Source: Nostoc sp. FACHB-280 | Lineage (GTDB): Bacteria; Cyanobacteriota; Cyanobacteriia; Cyanobacteriales; Nostocaceae | NCBI RefSeq assembly: GCF_014697615.1 | Contig: NZ_JACJSD010000015.1 | Coordinates: 88,995-152,994 of the forward strand | Reading direction: 5' to 3' | DNA length: 64,000 nt | Part shown: positions 24,203-32,137 of the stretch, piece after piece | Position numbering within the stretch: the stretch's first letter is position 1 | Layout of the letters: the number at the start of each line of letters is the position of its first letter | Program-made: the position numbers and the translations under genes | Notes under the pieces: generated by a model | Told to the model about the DNA's origin: nothing | The model's input: the letters and a program-made list of their open reading frames with translations, nothing else | Database searches by the model: none

Positions 24203-25681
24203 ATGTCAAACTCGCTCAAAGCATCAACAACTGGACTGGTAATTGTAGACAAGGCGCGAAAACGTCTTGGCTGGACGAAAACTAGTACGGCGCGTTGGTG
24301 GCAAGATGCTCACACTTCTAGAGCTACTTTACGGCGATTTTGGCAGGGCGATCGCATTCAACAAGAAATTTTCATCGCTATCTGTCAGGCTGTTGGCATT
24401 AATGATTGGGAAAGTATTGCAGACATCCCTCATGCAGACTTCGAGGAACTCTCTACACAATACCTCGACTGGGATGAAGCACCTGATGTTGACAGCTTTT
24501 ATGGACGCAATCAAGAATTAACTCAGTTAGAAGAATGGATTGTAGGCGATCGCTGTAAACTAATTATCATCACAGGGATTGCTGGCATTGGTAAAACTGC
24601 TCTGGCTCTAGCTTTAGCTGATTTGCTTCAGTTAAAATTTGATGGTTTAATCTGGAAAACCCTTCATTCTGCACCATCCCTAGTTTCCCTGTTAGATGAA
24701 CTTCTCCACACCTTTCAGCAAACTCCGGTTGATGATATTTCTAAAGATACAGCAAAACTCATTTACCATCTGCAACAGCATCGGTGTTTGTTGATTTTGG
24801 ATGGGTTGGATGAATTAGAGAAACACTATCATCAGTTTATTCAGCAATTAAGCCGCGCTCATCACCAAAGTTGCATTATCCTCACCAGTCGAGAACAAAC
24901 AAATATTATTGAATCGAATACAAAAACGGTTCGCAGTCTCACGTTACAAGGATTACCAAAAGCTGATGCTGTGGAACTATTACAAGCCAGAGGATTTACA
25001 GGTAAGGAAATCGGATTATCACCTTTAATTCAACTTTATCGCGGCAATCCTTTGGCACTCAAACTAGTTACGCCATTAATTCAGTCGGTGTTTGGTGGGA
25101 ATATTGCGGCTTTTCTAAGTCAAAATACGATAGTGATTGGCGATCGCTTGCGTGGTATCCTCAAGCAACAGTTTGAGCAACTGTGTGATTTAGAACAAAA
25201 TATTCTCTATTGGTTAGCAATTTGGCAACAACCAATCTCTTTTACCCGCTTGCAAACTCATTTACTCATTTCTCTCGACCCAGCTACAATTTTAGATGCT
25301 ATTGTCAGCTTGGAGCGGCGATCGCTTTTAGAAAAATGGATTTGTAGTGATGCACCAGCTTTTACCTTGCAACCACTGGTGATGAAAATTGTCACCGATG
25401 AATTAGTAGAACGTGGGACTCAAGAGATAATTCTGGTGATGCAGAGTCAAGATATCGCTGATTTTAAAGTTCTGCGAACCCATTGGTTATTGCGTCCTGG
25501 TAGTGATGATATTGTCGGCGATCGCATTTTACATCAACTACAAGAAAAACTCTGGCAGATTTATGGGGCAAATCTCGTACAGAATCTCCAACAAATTCTA
25601 TTACTTTTAAATGATAAATCACCTTTAGCAATTGGTTATATTGCTTGCAATATCACAACAATTATTAACCGATTAGGATAA
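24203..25681 (+). CDS. NB-ARC/STAND ATPase lacking a C-terminal sensor domain
   Basis: A 492-residue protein. The N-terminal 90 residues are a helical effector-adaptor domain common in cyanobacterial STAND proteins (ARKRLGWTKTSTARWWQDAH; ATLRRFWQGDRI). The NB-ARC ATPase follows with Walker A GIAGIGKTA (K131), Walker B LLILDGLDEL (D200), a sensor-like ILTSRE, and an RGNPLALKL motif corresponding to the GLPLA element. A winged-helix region reaches the end. In related proteins the closing stretch (here GYIACNITTIINRLG) leads directly into pentapeptide or WD40 repeats that sense the trigger. Here a stop codon follows at once, so the repeat domain is missing. The stop overlaps the convergent Uma2 gene by 9 bp. 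Confidence 0.85.
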   Translation: MSNSLKASTTGLVIVDKARKRLGWTKTSTARWWQDAHTSRATLRRFWQGDRIQQEIFIAICQAVGINDWESIADIPHADFEELSTQYLDWDEAPDVDSFYGRNQELTQLEEWIVGDRCKLIIITGIAGIGKTALALALADLLQLKFDGLIWKTLHSAPSLVSLLDELLHTFQQTPVDDISKDTAKLIYHLQQHRCLLILDGLDELEKHYHQFIQQLSRAHHQSCIILTSREQTNIIESNTKTVRSLTLQGLPKADAVELLQARGFTGKEIGLSPLIQLYRGNPLALKLVTPLIQSVFGGNIAAFLSQNTIVIGDRLRGILKQQFEQLCDLEQNILYWLAIWQQPISFTRLQTHLLISLDPATILDAIVSLERRSLLEKWICSDAPAFTLQPLVMKIVTDELVERGTQEIILVMQSQDIADFKVLRTHWLLRPGSDDIVGDRILHQLQEKLWQIYGANLVQNLQQILLLLNDKSPLAIGYIACNITTIINRLG

Positions 25682-26269
25682 TGACCAAATACTAGAAGTA
25701 TTTAAAACAAATCCTGCTAAAACTGGATCTGCGCTTACTGTCGCAGGATTTTCTAAACATTCTTGTGGTTTATCAGGATAATAAATATATACTTGGCGAT
25801 GCTGAAGGTCAATTAACCAACCTAATTTTATCTCTGCTTCCTGCATATATTCTGCCATTTTTTCTTGAATTAATTGCAGGTTTTGGTTAAGGAATCTAAT
25901 TTCAACTACAAAATCAGGACAAGTAGGAAGAAACCATTCTTTTGGTGCTGACGAAAGTGTATTCCACCGTTCTAGTTTCATCCAAGCAGCATAAGGTAAT
26001 CTATTTGCACCTGTTGATAACTTAAATCTTGTATTTGCATCAAAGCTTACACCTGCATTATGTTGTTGCGACCAATGACGCAATTGCTCAAAGATACTTC
26101 CACTAAGATTCCTTATCTTCTCATCAATAGCCGACATAATGGATAGGTGTCCAAATCTATCTTTTTCAATGCGTAAATGAGAATTTACTTGACAGAAATC
26201 AAATAATTGTTCGTTTGTCATTGGCATCGATGACGGAATTTGTAGAATTAAAGGTGATGGCAGCATCAT
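25673..26269 (-). CDS. Uma2 family (DUF820) endonuclease-like protein, probably inactive
   Basis: A 198-residue PD-(D/E)XK-fold protein. The family is greatly expanded in cyanobacteria and often has a core like SPDAAW followed by PDFVIELRSPSD. Here the first site reads GANRLPYAAW, so the acidic residue expected after Pro is Tyr, while the second site PDFVVEIRFLNQNL keeps the Glu but has lost the SPSD part. The rest (EKMAEYMQEAEIKLGWLIDLQHRQVYIY) is typical. One metal ligand is therefore probably missing and nuclease activity is doubtful. The 3' end overlaps the convergent STAND gene by 9 bp, which suggests that a rearrangement joined the two. Confidence 0.8.
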   Translation of the reverse strand: MMLPSPLILQIPSSMPMTNEQLFDFCQVNSHLRIEKDRFGHLSIMSAIDEKIRNLSGSIFEQLRHWSQQHNAGVSFDANTRFKLSTGANRLPYAAWMKLERWNTLSSAPKEWFLPTCPDFVVEIRFLNQNLQLIQEKMAEYMQEAEIKLGWLIDLQHRQVYIYYPDKPQECLENPATVSADPVLAGFVLNTSSIWSLS

Positions 26270-26308
26270 ATTTTAAAAGCTGGCTTAATTTTCCATTTTC
26301 ATCTAAAT

Positions 26309-26414
26309 ACAAAAGAACGCAAAGATAAACTGTTCTTTGCGTCTTGTACACAAACTGAATTAAAAATTTATCTCCTGAGTGCTGAGGGAGAATCACTACT
26401 CAGTACTCAGCACT
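26309..26414 (-). terminator. Two hairpins between the peroxiredoxin and Uma2 genes
   Basis: Hairpin one pairs agtgctgag (26378-26386) with ctcagcact (26406-26414), directly after the peroxiredoxin stop. Hairpin two pairs aagaacgcaaag with ctttgcgtctt (about 26310-26345) and on the minus strand is followed by a T-rich run. Either could end the peroxiredoxin transcript. Confidence 0.45.
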
Positions 26415-26416
26415 TA

Positions 26417-27055
26417 TTACTTGTTAGGTTGAGGAGTTAACCGCAGATAGGGTTTGACTACTTCGTAACCTTTGGGGAATTTTTCTTTTAAGACTTCGGG
26501 GTCTTTAAGGGAGGGGACGATAACAACCTTATCGCCATCTTTCCAGTCTGCTGGGGTGGCTACGCTGTAGTTATCGGTGAGTTGCAAGGAATCAATTACC
26601 CGCAACAGTTCATCAAAGTTACGTCCGGTGCTGGGGGGGTAGGTAAAGGTCAGACGCAATTTTTTGCTGGGATCAATTACAAATACGGAACGCACTGTTA
26701 CTGCTGCGTTAGCGTTGGGATGAATCATATCGTAAAGGTCAGAAACTTTACGATCTGCGTCTGCCAAAATGGGGTAATTAAGGGTGGTGCTTTGAGTTTC
26801 TTCGATGTCGCCTACCCAGCCTTTGTGAGATTCTACATCATCAACACTGAGAGCGATCGCTTTGACGTTGCGCTTGTCAAATTCTGGCTTGAGTTTCGCA
26901 ACTGTACCTAATTCAGTTGTACAAACAGGTGTGAAGTCAGCAGGGTGAGAAAACAGCACCACCCAGCTATCACCAGCCCATTCGTAAAAATCTATGTCGC
27001 CATGTGTAGAAGCTTGTGTAAAGTTTGGTACTGTATCACCAAGACGGAGAGCCAT
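26417..27055 (-). CDS. 1-Cys peroxiredoxin (Prx6 type)
   Basis: A thiol peroxidase that reduces hydrogen peroxide and organic hydroperoxides. The 212-residue length and sequence match the Prx6 group. The peroxidatic Cys is C45 in HPADFTPVCTTEL, with the Thr of the PxxxT/S-x-x-C motif in place. The region ALSVDDVESHKGW and the C-terminal domain (VVIVPSLKDPEVLKEKFPKG) are typical, and no resolving Cys is seen. It is cytosolic, with no signal peptide. It diverges from the VWA/solute-binding operon across about 295 bp. Confidence 0.95.
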   Translation of the reverse strand: MALRLGDTVPNFTQASTHGDIDFYEWAGDSWVVLFSHPADFTPVCTTELGTVAKLKPEFDKRNVKAIALSVDDVESHKGWVGDIEETQSTTLNYPILADADRKVSDLYDMIHPNANAAVTVRSVFVIDPSKKLRLTFTYPPSTGRNFDELLRVIDSLQLTDNYSVATPADWKDGDKVVIVPSLKDPEVLKEKFPKGYEVVKPYLRLTPQPNK

Positions 27056-27349
27056 AAGAGATTCCCTGTAGATAAAGAGGCAGATGTAGTCTATTTTGCC
27101 ATCATCCCATAAAACATCGGTTTCCCTATCGACTTTTAGCTATTTGTTACAAAATTTTAATTTTTTAGCACAGAGGCAGGGAGAGATGCAGTGTAACTAG
27201 ATGAGGCTTGATTATTATACAGATATAATGTTTATTTTTTACACTGAATCGATTTAACTGAAAATTAACTTTCTGCTCGCACAATAGAAGCAGAATTTAT
27301 CACTTGATTGCAGAGATTACTAGATTACTCATGATTCTGGGAGAAGTGC

Positions 27350-29062
27350 ATGGTTTTTCAAAGGTCGCGGTTTGCCACTCATCTTGTAGTAATCTCTGCT
27401 TTAGTGTTCCTGACGGGGTGTAACACTAACTCAACTGGCGATAATAATTTTTCCGGGTTAACAGTCAAGTTACTAGTTGGTAGTGCTTTGGGCGACTTTT
27501 GCAACCAAGCGACAAAAAACTTTAATGCTACCCAACCAAAGTTAGATAACGGTACAGCTTTTCAAGTGAAATGCGAATCTTTGGGTAGTGGTGATGTCGT
27601 AACTGAGGTAGTGGCTTTAGCCAATCAATTGCAAAAGGGGACAGTACAAGCCGACGCACCAGATTTTCCCCCAATTATTTCTCTGGATGGGGATATATAT
27701 CACAGTCAGTTAATTTACCGGATGAACCAGCTGTTTCCGGGGAAAAATTACATCCCAGAAATCACAGAGTCGCCACTGGTTGCAAACACGCCAATGGTGT
27801 TTATGGCGCAAGCTGATGTAGCAAGTGGTTTGCGGAAAGTTGCAGATCCTTATAAAGCTTTGGTGACGGCTAAAACTCACCGCGATATCGACCCAACTTC
27901 GCCACCTTTAACAGTTCATTATGTACATTCTGCCCCGACTCGTTCAAATTCTGGACTGCAAACACTGGTAGCCCAATACGCCAGTGTATCGGGTAAGCGT
28001 CCTGAAGAAATCACAGTGGCGGATGTGCAGCAGTTTCAACCCCAAATTCAGCAAATTCAAAGCAAAATTACTCGTTATGGGGTTTCGACTAATTCTCTCG
28101 CCCAAACGATGGTAAAGAATGGGCCATTTTGGGCTTCTATTGGTTCAGTGTATGAATCGAGTGTAATTGTAGCCAATTCTGGTTTAGCAACGGGACAGCA
28201 GCGTTATCAGGCAGTTTATCCCAAAGCCACGTTTACTTCTAATATGCGGGCAATTGTACCGAATGCACCTTGGGTAAGCACGGATGAAAAGGCAGCTGCG
28301 GAGAAGTTTATCACTTATTGGCGATCGCCAGAAACACAAAAAATTGCCACCGATTTGGGTTTACGTCCCGGAACCCCAGGAGTCGCTTTAGGTGCTAAGT
28401 TCAGTCCCGAATTTGGTGTAGAAGCCCAAGCCAAATATGATTCCTTGCGTCCACCAAAGCCGGAAGTTGTCGATGCAATGTTGAAATCATGGCAAGAATT
28501 GGCGAAAAAACCTTCTTTAGTGGTGGTGGTTGTCGATTCTTCTGGTTCCATGTCGGGGGATAAATTACCAGCCGTCCAAAATACTTTACAAAACTATATT
28601 AAGAACTTGGGGCCGAAAGAACAAATTGCCTTGATTGATTTTGATTCGGTAATTCGTCCGCCTGTATTAGTCGATGGTACACCCCAAGGACGCGATCGCG
28701 GTTGGCAATTTATCAATGGACTGCAAGCTGATGGTGGCACAAAATTATACGACGCAGCCTTAGAAGCGAGAAATTGGCTACAACAAAATTTGCGGAAAGA
28801 TGCAATTAACGCTGTGTTGATATTAACTGATGGTGAAGATGCCGGTTCAAAAATTAAGCTGGATGGGTTAGAACAAGAATTGAAAAAAAGTGGTTTTGCA
28901 ACTGATCAAAGAATTGGCTTTTTTACAATTGGCTATGGTAAGGAAGGAGAATTTAAACCTGATGTTTTAAAAGAAATTGCTGAGTTAAATGGAGGGTATT
29001 ATTCTCAAGGTAATCCTGAGACGATTTCGCAAGTAATGTCAAACTTACAGGTGGAATTTTAA
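27350..29062 (+). CDS. Lipoprotein with solute-binding-protein domain fused to VWA domain
   Basis: A 570-residue protein. The signal peptide ends in a lipobox LTGC with the lipidated Cys at residue 24. Residues about 35-375 resemble a periplasmic solute-binding protein of the anion/sulfate-binding type, including the motif TRSNSGLQTLVAQY that is echoed in the third gene of the operon. A C-terminal VWA domain begins near residue 390 with an intact adhesion site D396-S-S-G-S400 and continues to the end (ILTDGEDAG; FFTIGYG). The fusion suggests a ligand-binding receptor that engages partners through metal-dependent VWA contacts. No ABC permease or ATPase is encoded nearby. The ATG start is well placed for the signal peptide. 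Confidence 0.88.
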   Translation: MVFQRSRFATHLVVISALVFLTGCNTNSTGDNNFSGLTVKLLVGSALGDFCNQATKNFNATQPKLDNGTAFQVKCESLGSGDVVTEVVALANQLQKGTVQADAPDFPPIISLDGDIYHSQLIYRMNQLFPGKNYIPEITESPLVANTPMVFMAQADVASGLRKVADPYKALVTAKTHRDIDPTSPPLTVHYVHSAPTRSNSGLQTLVAQYASVSGKRPEEITVADVQQFQPQIQQIQSKITRYGVSTNSLAQTMVKNGPFWASIGSVYESSVIVANSGLATGQQRYQAVYPKATFTSNMRAIVPNAPWVSTDEKAAAEKFITYWRSPETQKIATDLGLRPGTPGVALGAKFSPEFGVEAQAKYDSLRPPKPEVVDAMLKSWQELAKKPSLVVVVVDSSGSMSGDKLPAVQNTLQNYIKNLGPKEQIALIDFDSVIRPPVLVDGTPQGRDRGWQFINGLQADGGTKLYDAALEARNWLQQNLRKDAINAVLILTDGEDAGSKIKLDGLEQELKKSGFATDQRIGFFTIGYGKEGEFKPDVLKEIAELNGGYYSQGNPETISQVMSNLQVEF

Positions 29063-29070
29063 ACTAATTT

Positions 29071-29793
29071 ATGAAAATTGTTAATCCTCTTTATTATCCA
29101 TTGGCAGTGTTAGCTGGGGGTATGTCTCTATTTTTTGGCGTGCGTTTATTACAATTGCCCAGCTTAGTTATGTTACCAGTTGCTTCGGGTATTACTCTCA
29201 TCAGTGCAAGTTTTATTAAATCTCGTGAACCCCAAACTTTTGAATTAGCAAATCCCGAATTAGAAAGAGAAATAAATGCAGTCAAACTATCTGCTTTAGA
29301 ATTAGTAAATCAATCCTCTAGCTTATGTTTGGCAGCCAAAAAACTACTCAATGATTCATTTCAAATTGAACTTTTAACAGCATTGCAAATAAATGGCGAT
29401 CGCATTTCCACCTTACCTAATAAAATCGACACATTAGCCGGGAACTTATTCAGCAATAATTCTATACTTTCAGTCAGTGCTTTACAGCAGCAATTAGCAG
29501 AAGTCCAAAAAAAGTTAAGTGCGAGTTCTGGTGTCGCCAAAGAACATCTCAATCAATTAGCTGCCAGCCTGAAACGCAATCTTAAATTAGCCCAAGATGG
29601 TGAAGATACGCGGTTAGCCAGAATTATTAATATTTCCACATTAATTCAAGATTGTACAGGCATATTGCAACAATTACAAACTAAATTGCAAAACTCAGAC
29701 TTAAGTGATGCTCAAAACATTCAGGAGATGCAATCACTCAGCAATGAACTGACTAGCTTAGTAGAAAATATCGATTTATTAGTGCAGAAATAA
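29071..29793 (+). CDS. Membrane-anchored coiled-coil hypothetical protein
   Basis: A 240-residue protein with two hydrophobic stretches at the N-terminus (about 7-25 and 30-48) and then a long helical, heptad-rich region (about 70-240: LVNQSSSLCLAAKKLL; LQQQLAEVQKKLSASSGVAKEHLNQLAASLKR). No family is recognised. It starts 8 bp after the VWA/solute-binding gene and ends 8 bp before the next solute-binding gene, so the three are surely co-transcribed. It probably forms the membrane scaffold of this operon's complex, which is inference from order and topology. Confidence 0.75.
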   Translation: MKIVNPLYYPLAVLAGGMSLFFGVRLLQLPSLVMLPVASGITLISASFIKSREPQTFELANPELEREINAVKLSALELVNQSSSLCLAAKKLLNDSFQIELLTALQINGDRISTLPNKIDTLAGNLFSNNSILSVSALQQQLAEVQKKLSASSGVAKEHLNQLAASLKRNLKLAQDGEDTRLARIINISTLIQDCTGILQQLQTKLQNSDLSDAQNIQEMQSLSNELTSLVENIDLLVQK

Positions 29794-29801
29794 CTAAAAT
29801 T

Positions 29802-30932
29802 ATGCCACCAGGATTAAAAATTCATAAAACAAAATCGCAATCTGTAAAAGTTATTACTTCGGTGGCAATTATAATTGCTGCTTTAGGTTTAACTTATGTT
29901 CCTCTTCCTGGCTTAAAAAAAACTGTCATTATTGTTAGTGGTACAGAACTACAAGAACCACTGCAAATACTAGAAACCAAATTTGAGCAAGAAAACCCCA
30001 ATATAAAGTTAGAACTCAAATTTCAGGGTTCGCAAGATATGGTGAACAATTATGTTGACCAGAAAAATGATTTTAAACCGACCATCTTAATTCCTGCCAA
30101 TGGAGAAATTTTACCAGAATTAAGCGATCGCCTCCGCACCACCACCCAAACTGAACCCTTTTATGACACTCCCCAACCACTGGCTAAAACTTTATTAGTG
30201 GGTATCGCTTGGCCAGAACGGGGTAAAGTCCTTTTTCCCAATGGACGCTTTCAATGGTCAAAACTAGAACAAGCAATGCAAGCTGGTAACTGGGGAAAAA
30301 TTGGCGGTTCAAGCAATTGGGGTAGTTTTGATTTTGTGACTACAGACCCCACGCGGTCTAATAGTGGTCAGTTGACTTTGAACCTGTGGACACAATCAAA
30401 ATTAGGCGGTGCTATTAATGCAGATAGTTTTAATAATTCATCTATACAAACGCTATTTAGTTTAATTAAAAAATCAGTTTATCAACCGCCGCGTTCTACA
30501 GATATTCTTTTGCAAGAATTTATTGTAAGAGGTGCTAATGATGCTGATGTCGCTACTGTCTATGAAAGTGTAGCTTTATATCGTTGGCAACAATCAGCCG
30601 CCAGTAAAGGCAGACCCTACCAAGTTTATTATTTAGACCCATCCATTGAAACTACCGCCACTGCCGCTATTGTCCGACGAGACGTAGAAGCAGCAACAGC
30701 AAAAGCCGCCAAACAATTTTTAGACTTTCTCACCCAACCAGAACAACAAGCAGTATTTGTGCGGTATGGTTTTCGTCCGGTCAATAATAATATTGATTTA
30801 AAAACTGTACCTAATAGTCCGTGGAGTCAAAATATTCCTGGTGCAGAAATTAAGCCGAGTGTGAAAATTCTTCCACCACCAGATAGTAAAACAATTACAG
30901 AAATTCAACGCCAATGGGAAAGGACGAATTAA
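29802..30932 (+). CDS. Membrane-anchored substrate-binding-domain protein
   Basis: A 376-residue protein with one N-terminal hydrophobic anchor (about 17-37) and no lipobox Cys. The remainder resembles a bacterial type-2 solute-binding protein (VIIVSGTELQEPLQILETKFEQ at the start, TTDPTRSNSGQLTLNLW in the middle, QFLDFLTQPEQQAVFVRYGF near the end). It is related in its domain to the first gene of the operon (shared DPTxxNSG/TRSNSG signature), but lacks VWA. Typical import partners are absent, so it may act as a sensor or a binding subunit of a non-transport complex. The ligand is not predictable here. Confidence 0.82.
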   Translation: MPPGLKIHKTKSQSVKVITSVAIIIAALGLTYVPLPGLKKTVIIVSGTELQEPLQILETKFEQENPNIKLELKFQGSQDMVNNYVDQKNDFKPTILIPANGEILPELSDRLRTTTQTEPFYDTPQPLAKTLLVGIAWPERGKVLFPNGRFQWSKLEQAMQAGNWGKIGGSSNWGSFDFVTTDPTRSNSGQLTLNLWTQSKLGGAINADSFNNSSIQTLFSLIKKSVYQPPRSTDILLQEFIVRGANDADVATVYESVALYRWQQSAASKGRPYQVYYLDPSIETTATAAIVRRDVEAATAKAAKQFLDFLTQPEQQAVFVRYGFRPVNNNIDLKTVPNSPWSQNIPGAEIKPSVKILPPPDSKTITEIQRQWERTN

Positions 30933-30935
30933 AAA

Positions 30936-31283
30936 ATGAAATTAGTTAAGGGATTGATATTATTTTTCGTAATATTCGTTTTACCTGTAGGGATTTCCAT
31001 CTGTTTCTCAGAAAGTGAGTTTATCTTCTATCCTTTAATTGATACTCAATTACCTCCAGGTTTTACAATGCAGAAGTTTTACAGTATTAAACCAGGAATG
31101 ACCAAAGCTGAAGTATCGAAAATTTTACCAGTACCGAAGTATTTATCAGAGGATGACAGTTCTTGGCATTATGGCCAAGATGGTGCAGCACCCTTTGGTG
31201 ATTTTGCGTGGTTTGAGTTTACAATACACTTTGATACAGAAGGGAAAGTACTGAAAACAGAACGGCAAAAATATAATGACTAA
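30936..31283 (+). CDS. Small BamE/SmpA-like domain protein
   Basis: A 115-residue protein with an N-terminal membrane segment or uncleaved signal (about 5-24) and a short domain with the BamE/OmlA-like hallmark FYSIKPGMTKAEVSKIL followed by W-x-Y and beta-strand repeats. This fold is used in envelope assembly and inhibitor proteins. It begins 3 bp after the preceding gene, so it is likely the last gene of the VWA/solute-binding operon. The domain call is by pattern only. Confidence 0.65.
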   Translation: MKLVKGLILFFVIFVLPVGISICFSESEFIFYPLIDTQLPPGFTMQKFYSIKPGMTKAEVSKILPVPKYLSEDDSSWHYGQDGAAPFGDFAWFEFTIHFDTEGKVLKTERQKYND

Positions 31284-31448
31284 GTTTTCCCAATCAATTG
31301 CTGAACAGTTGGAATCATTTGGCGATCGCATCCCGACTAAATTTTCTCAAGTATACTTAGTAAAAGTTCTTAGATTTTGAGAGCCTATTTACCTTAAAAT
31401 AACTGACTATAGAGGAATACGGGTAAGGCTGTCACTAATCAATTAACG

Positions 31449-32117
31449 ATGAATCCATACTTACCAAGGTCACTGCCACTGACAATTTTAGTTATTGATG
31501 ACCATCAGTTAATTTTAAGCGCAACTTTTAACATCCTACAACAACAATACCCAGATGCTGAGATTGTGAAGGCAAACACAGCAGAAGAAGGACTTGCCCA
31601 ACTTGCTAATTCTGAGTTTGACTTGATCGTCATGGATTTGTCCATCCCAGAAAAATCAGGAATGATTGCACAGATAGATACAGGTATCAACTTAATTAAA
31701 GACTTACTCAAGCAGTATCCACAACAAAGTTTCTTAGTACAAAGTAGCTATGCCAGAGCTTTAATTAGGATAAAACATGAGATTGATGAGCATCAAGGTG
31801 GCTTTGCGATCGCAGATAAAGGTTTATCTGAATCTGAAATGCTAATCCGTGCCAATCTATCACTACAAGGTGTAACTCATACCAAAGATATTAACGCATC
31901 ATTGGAACTAAAACCGGAATGGTTAGAAGTTTTAAAATTAGCCTTTGAACAAGGATTAACCGATAAACAGATTTCTTTACAAATGTACAGATCAGAACGT
32001 GCTGTACGTACATACTGGACAAAAATTCAAGACTTACTTGGTGTTTATCCAGAAGAAGGTAAAAACATGCGAATTCAAACCGAAATTCGCGCTCGTCAAG
32101 CAGGATTAATTGATTAG
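31449..32117 (+). CDS. Response regulator with REC and LuxR-type HTH domains
   Basis: A 222-residue two-component regulator. The receiver domain (about 10-135) has the acidic pair in VIDDHQ, the phospho-acceptor D63 in IVMDLSIPEKSG and a conserved Lys in ADKG. The C-terminal region (about 160-220) is a NarL/LuxR-type DNA-binding domain (LAFEQGLTDKQISLQMYRSERAVRTYWTKI). It precedes, by 20 bp, a CHASE2 histidine kinase of the matching (HisKA_3/NarL) class, so the two form a cognate pair. Target genes may include the neighbouring DUF928 and CHAT genes, which is inference. Confidence 0.93.
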   Translation: MNPYLPRSLPLTILVIDDHQLILSATFNILQQQYPDAEIVKANTAEEGLAQLANSEFDLIVMDLSIPEKSGMIAQIDTGINLIKDLLKQYPQQSFLVQSSYARALIRIKHEIDEHQGGFAIADKGLSESEMLIRANLSLQGVTHTKDINASLELKPEWLEVLKLAFEQGLTDKQISLQMYRSERAVRTYWTKIQDLLGVYPEEGKNMRIQTEIRARQAGLID

Positions 32118-32137
32118 TTAATAGTCAATAATTATTT

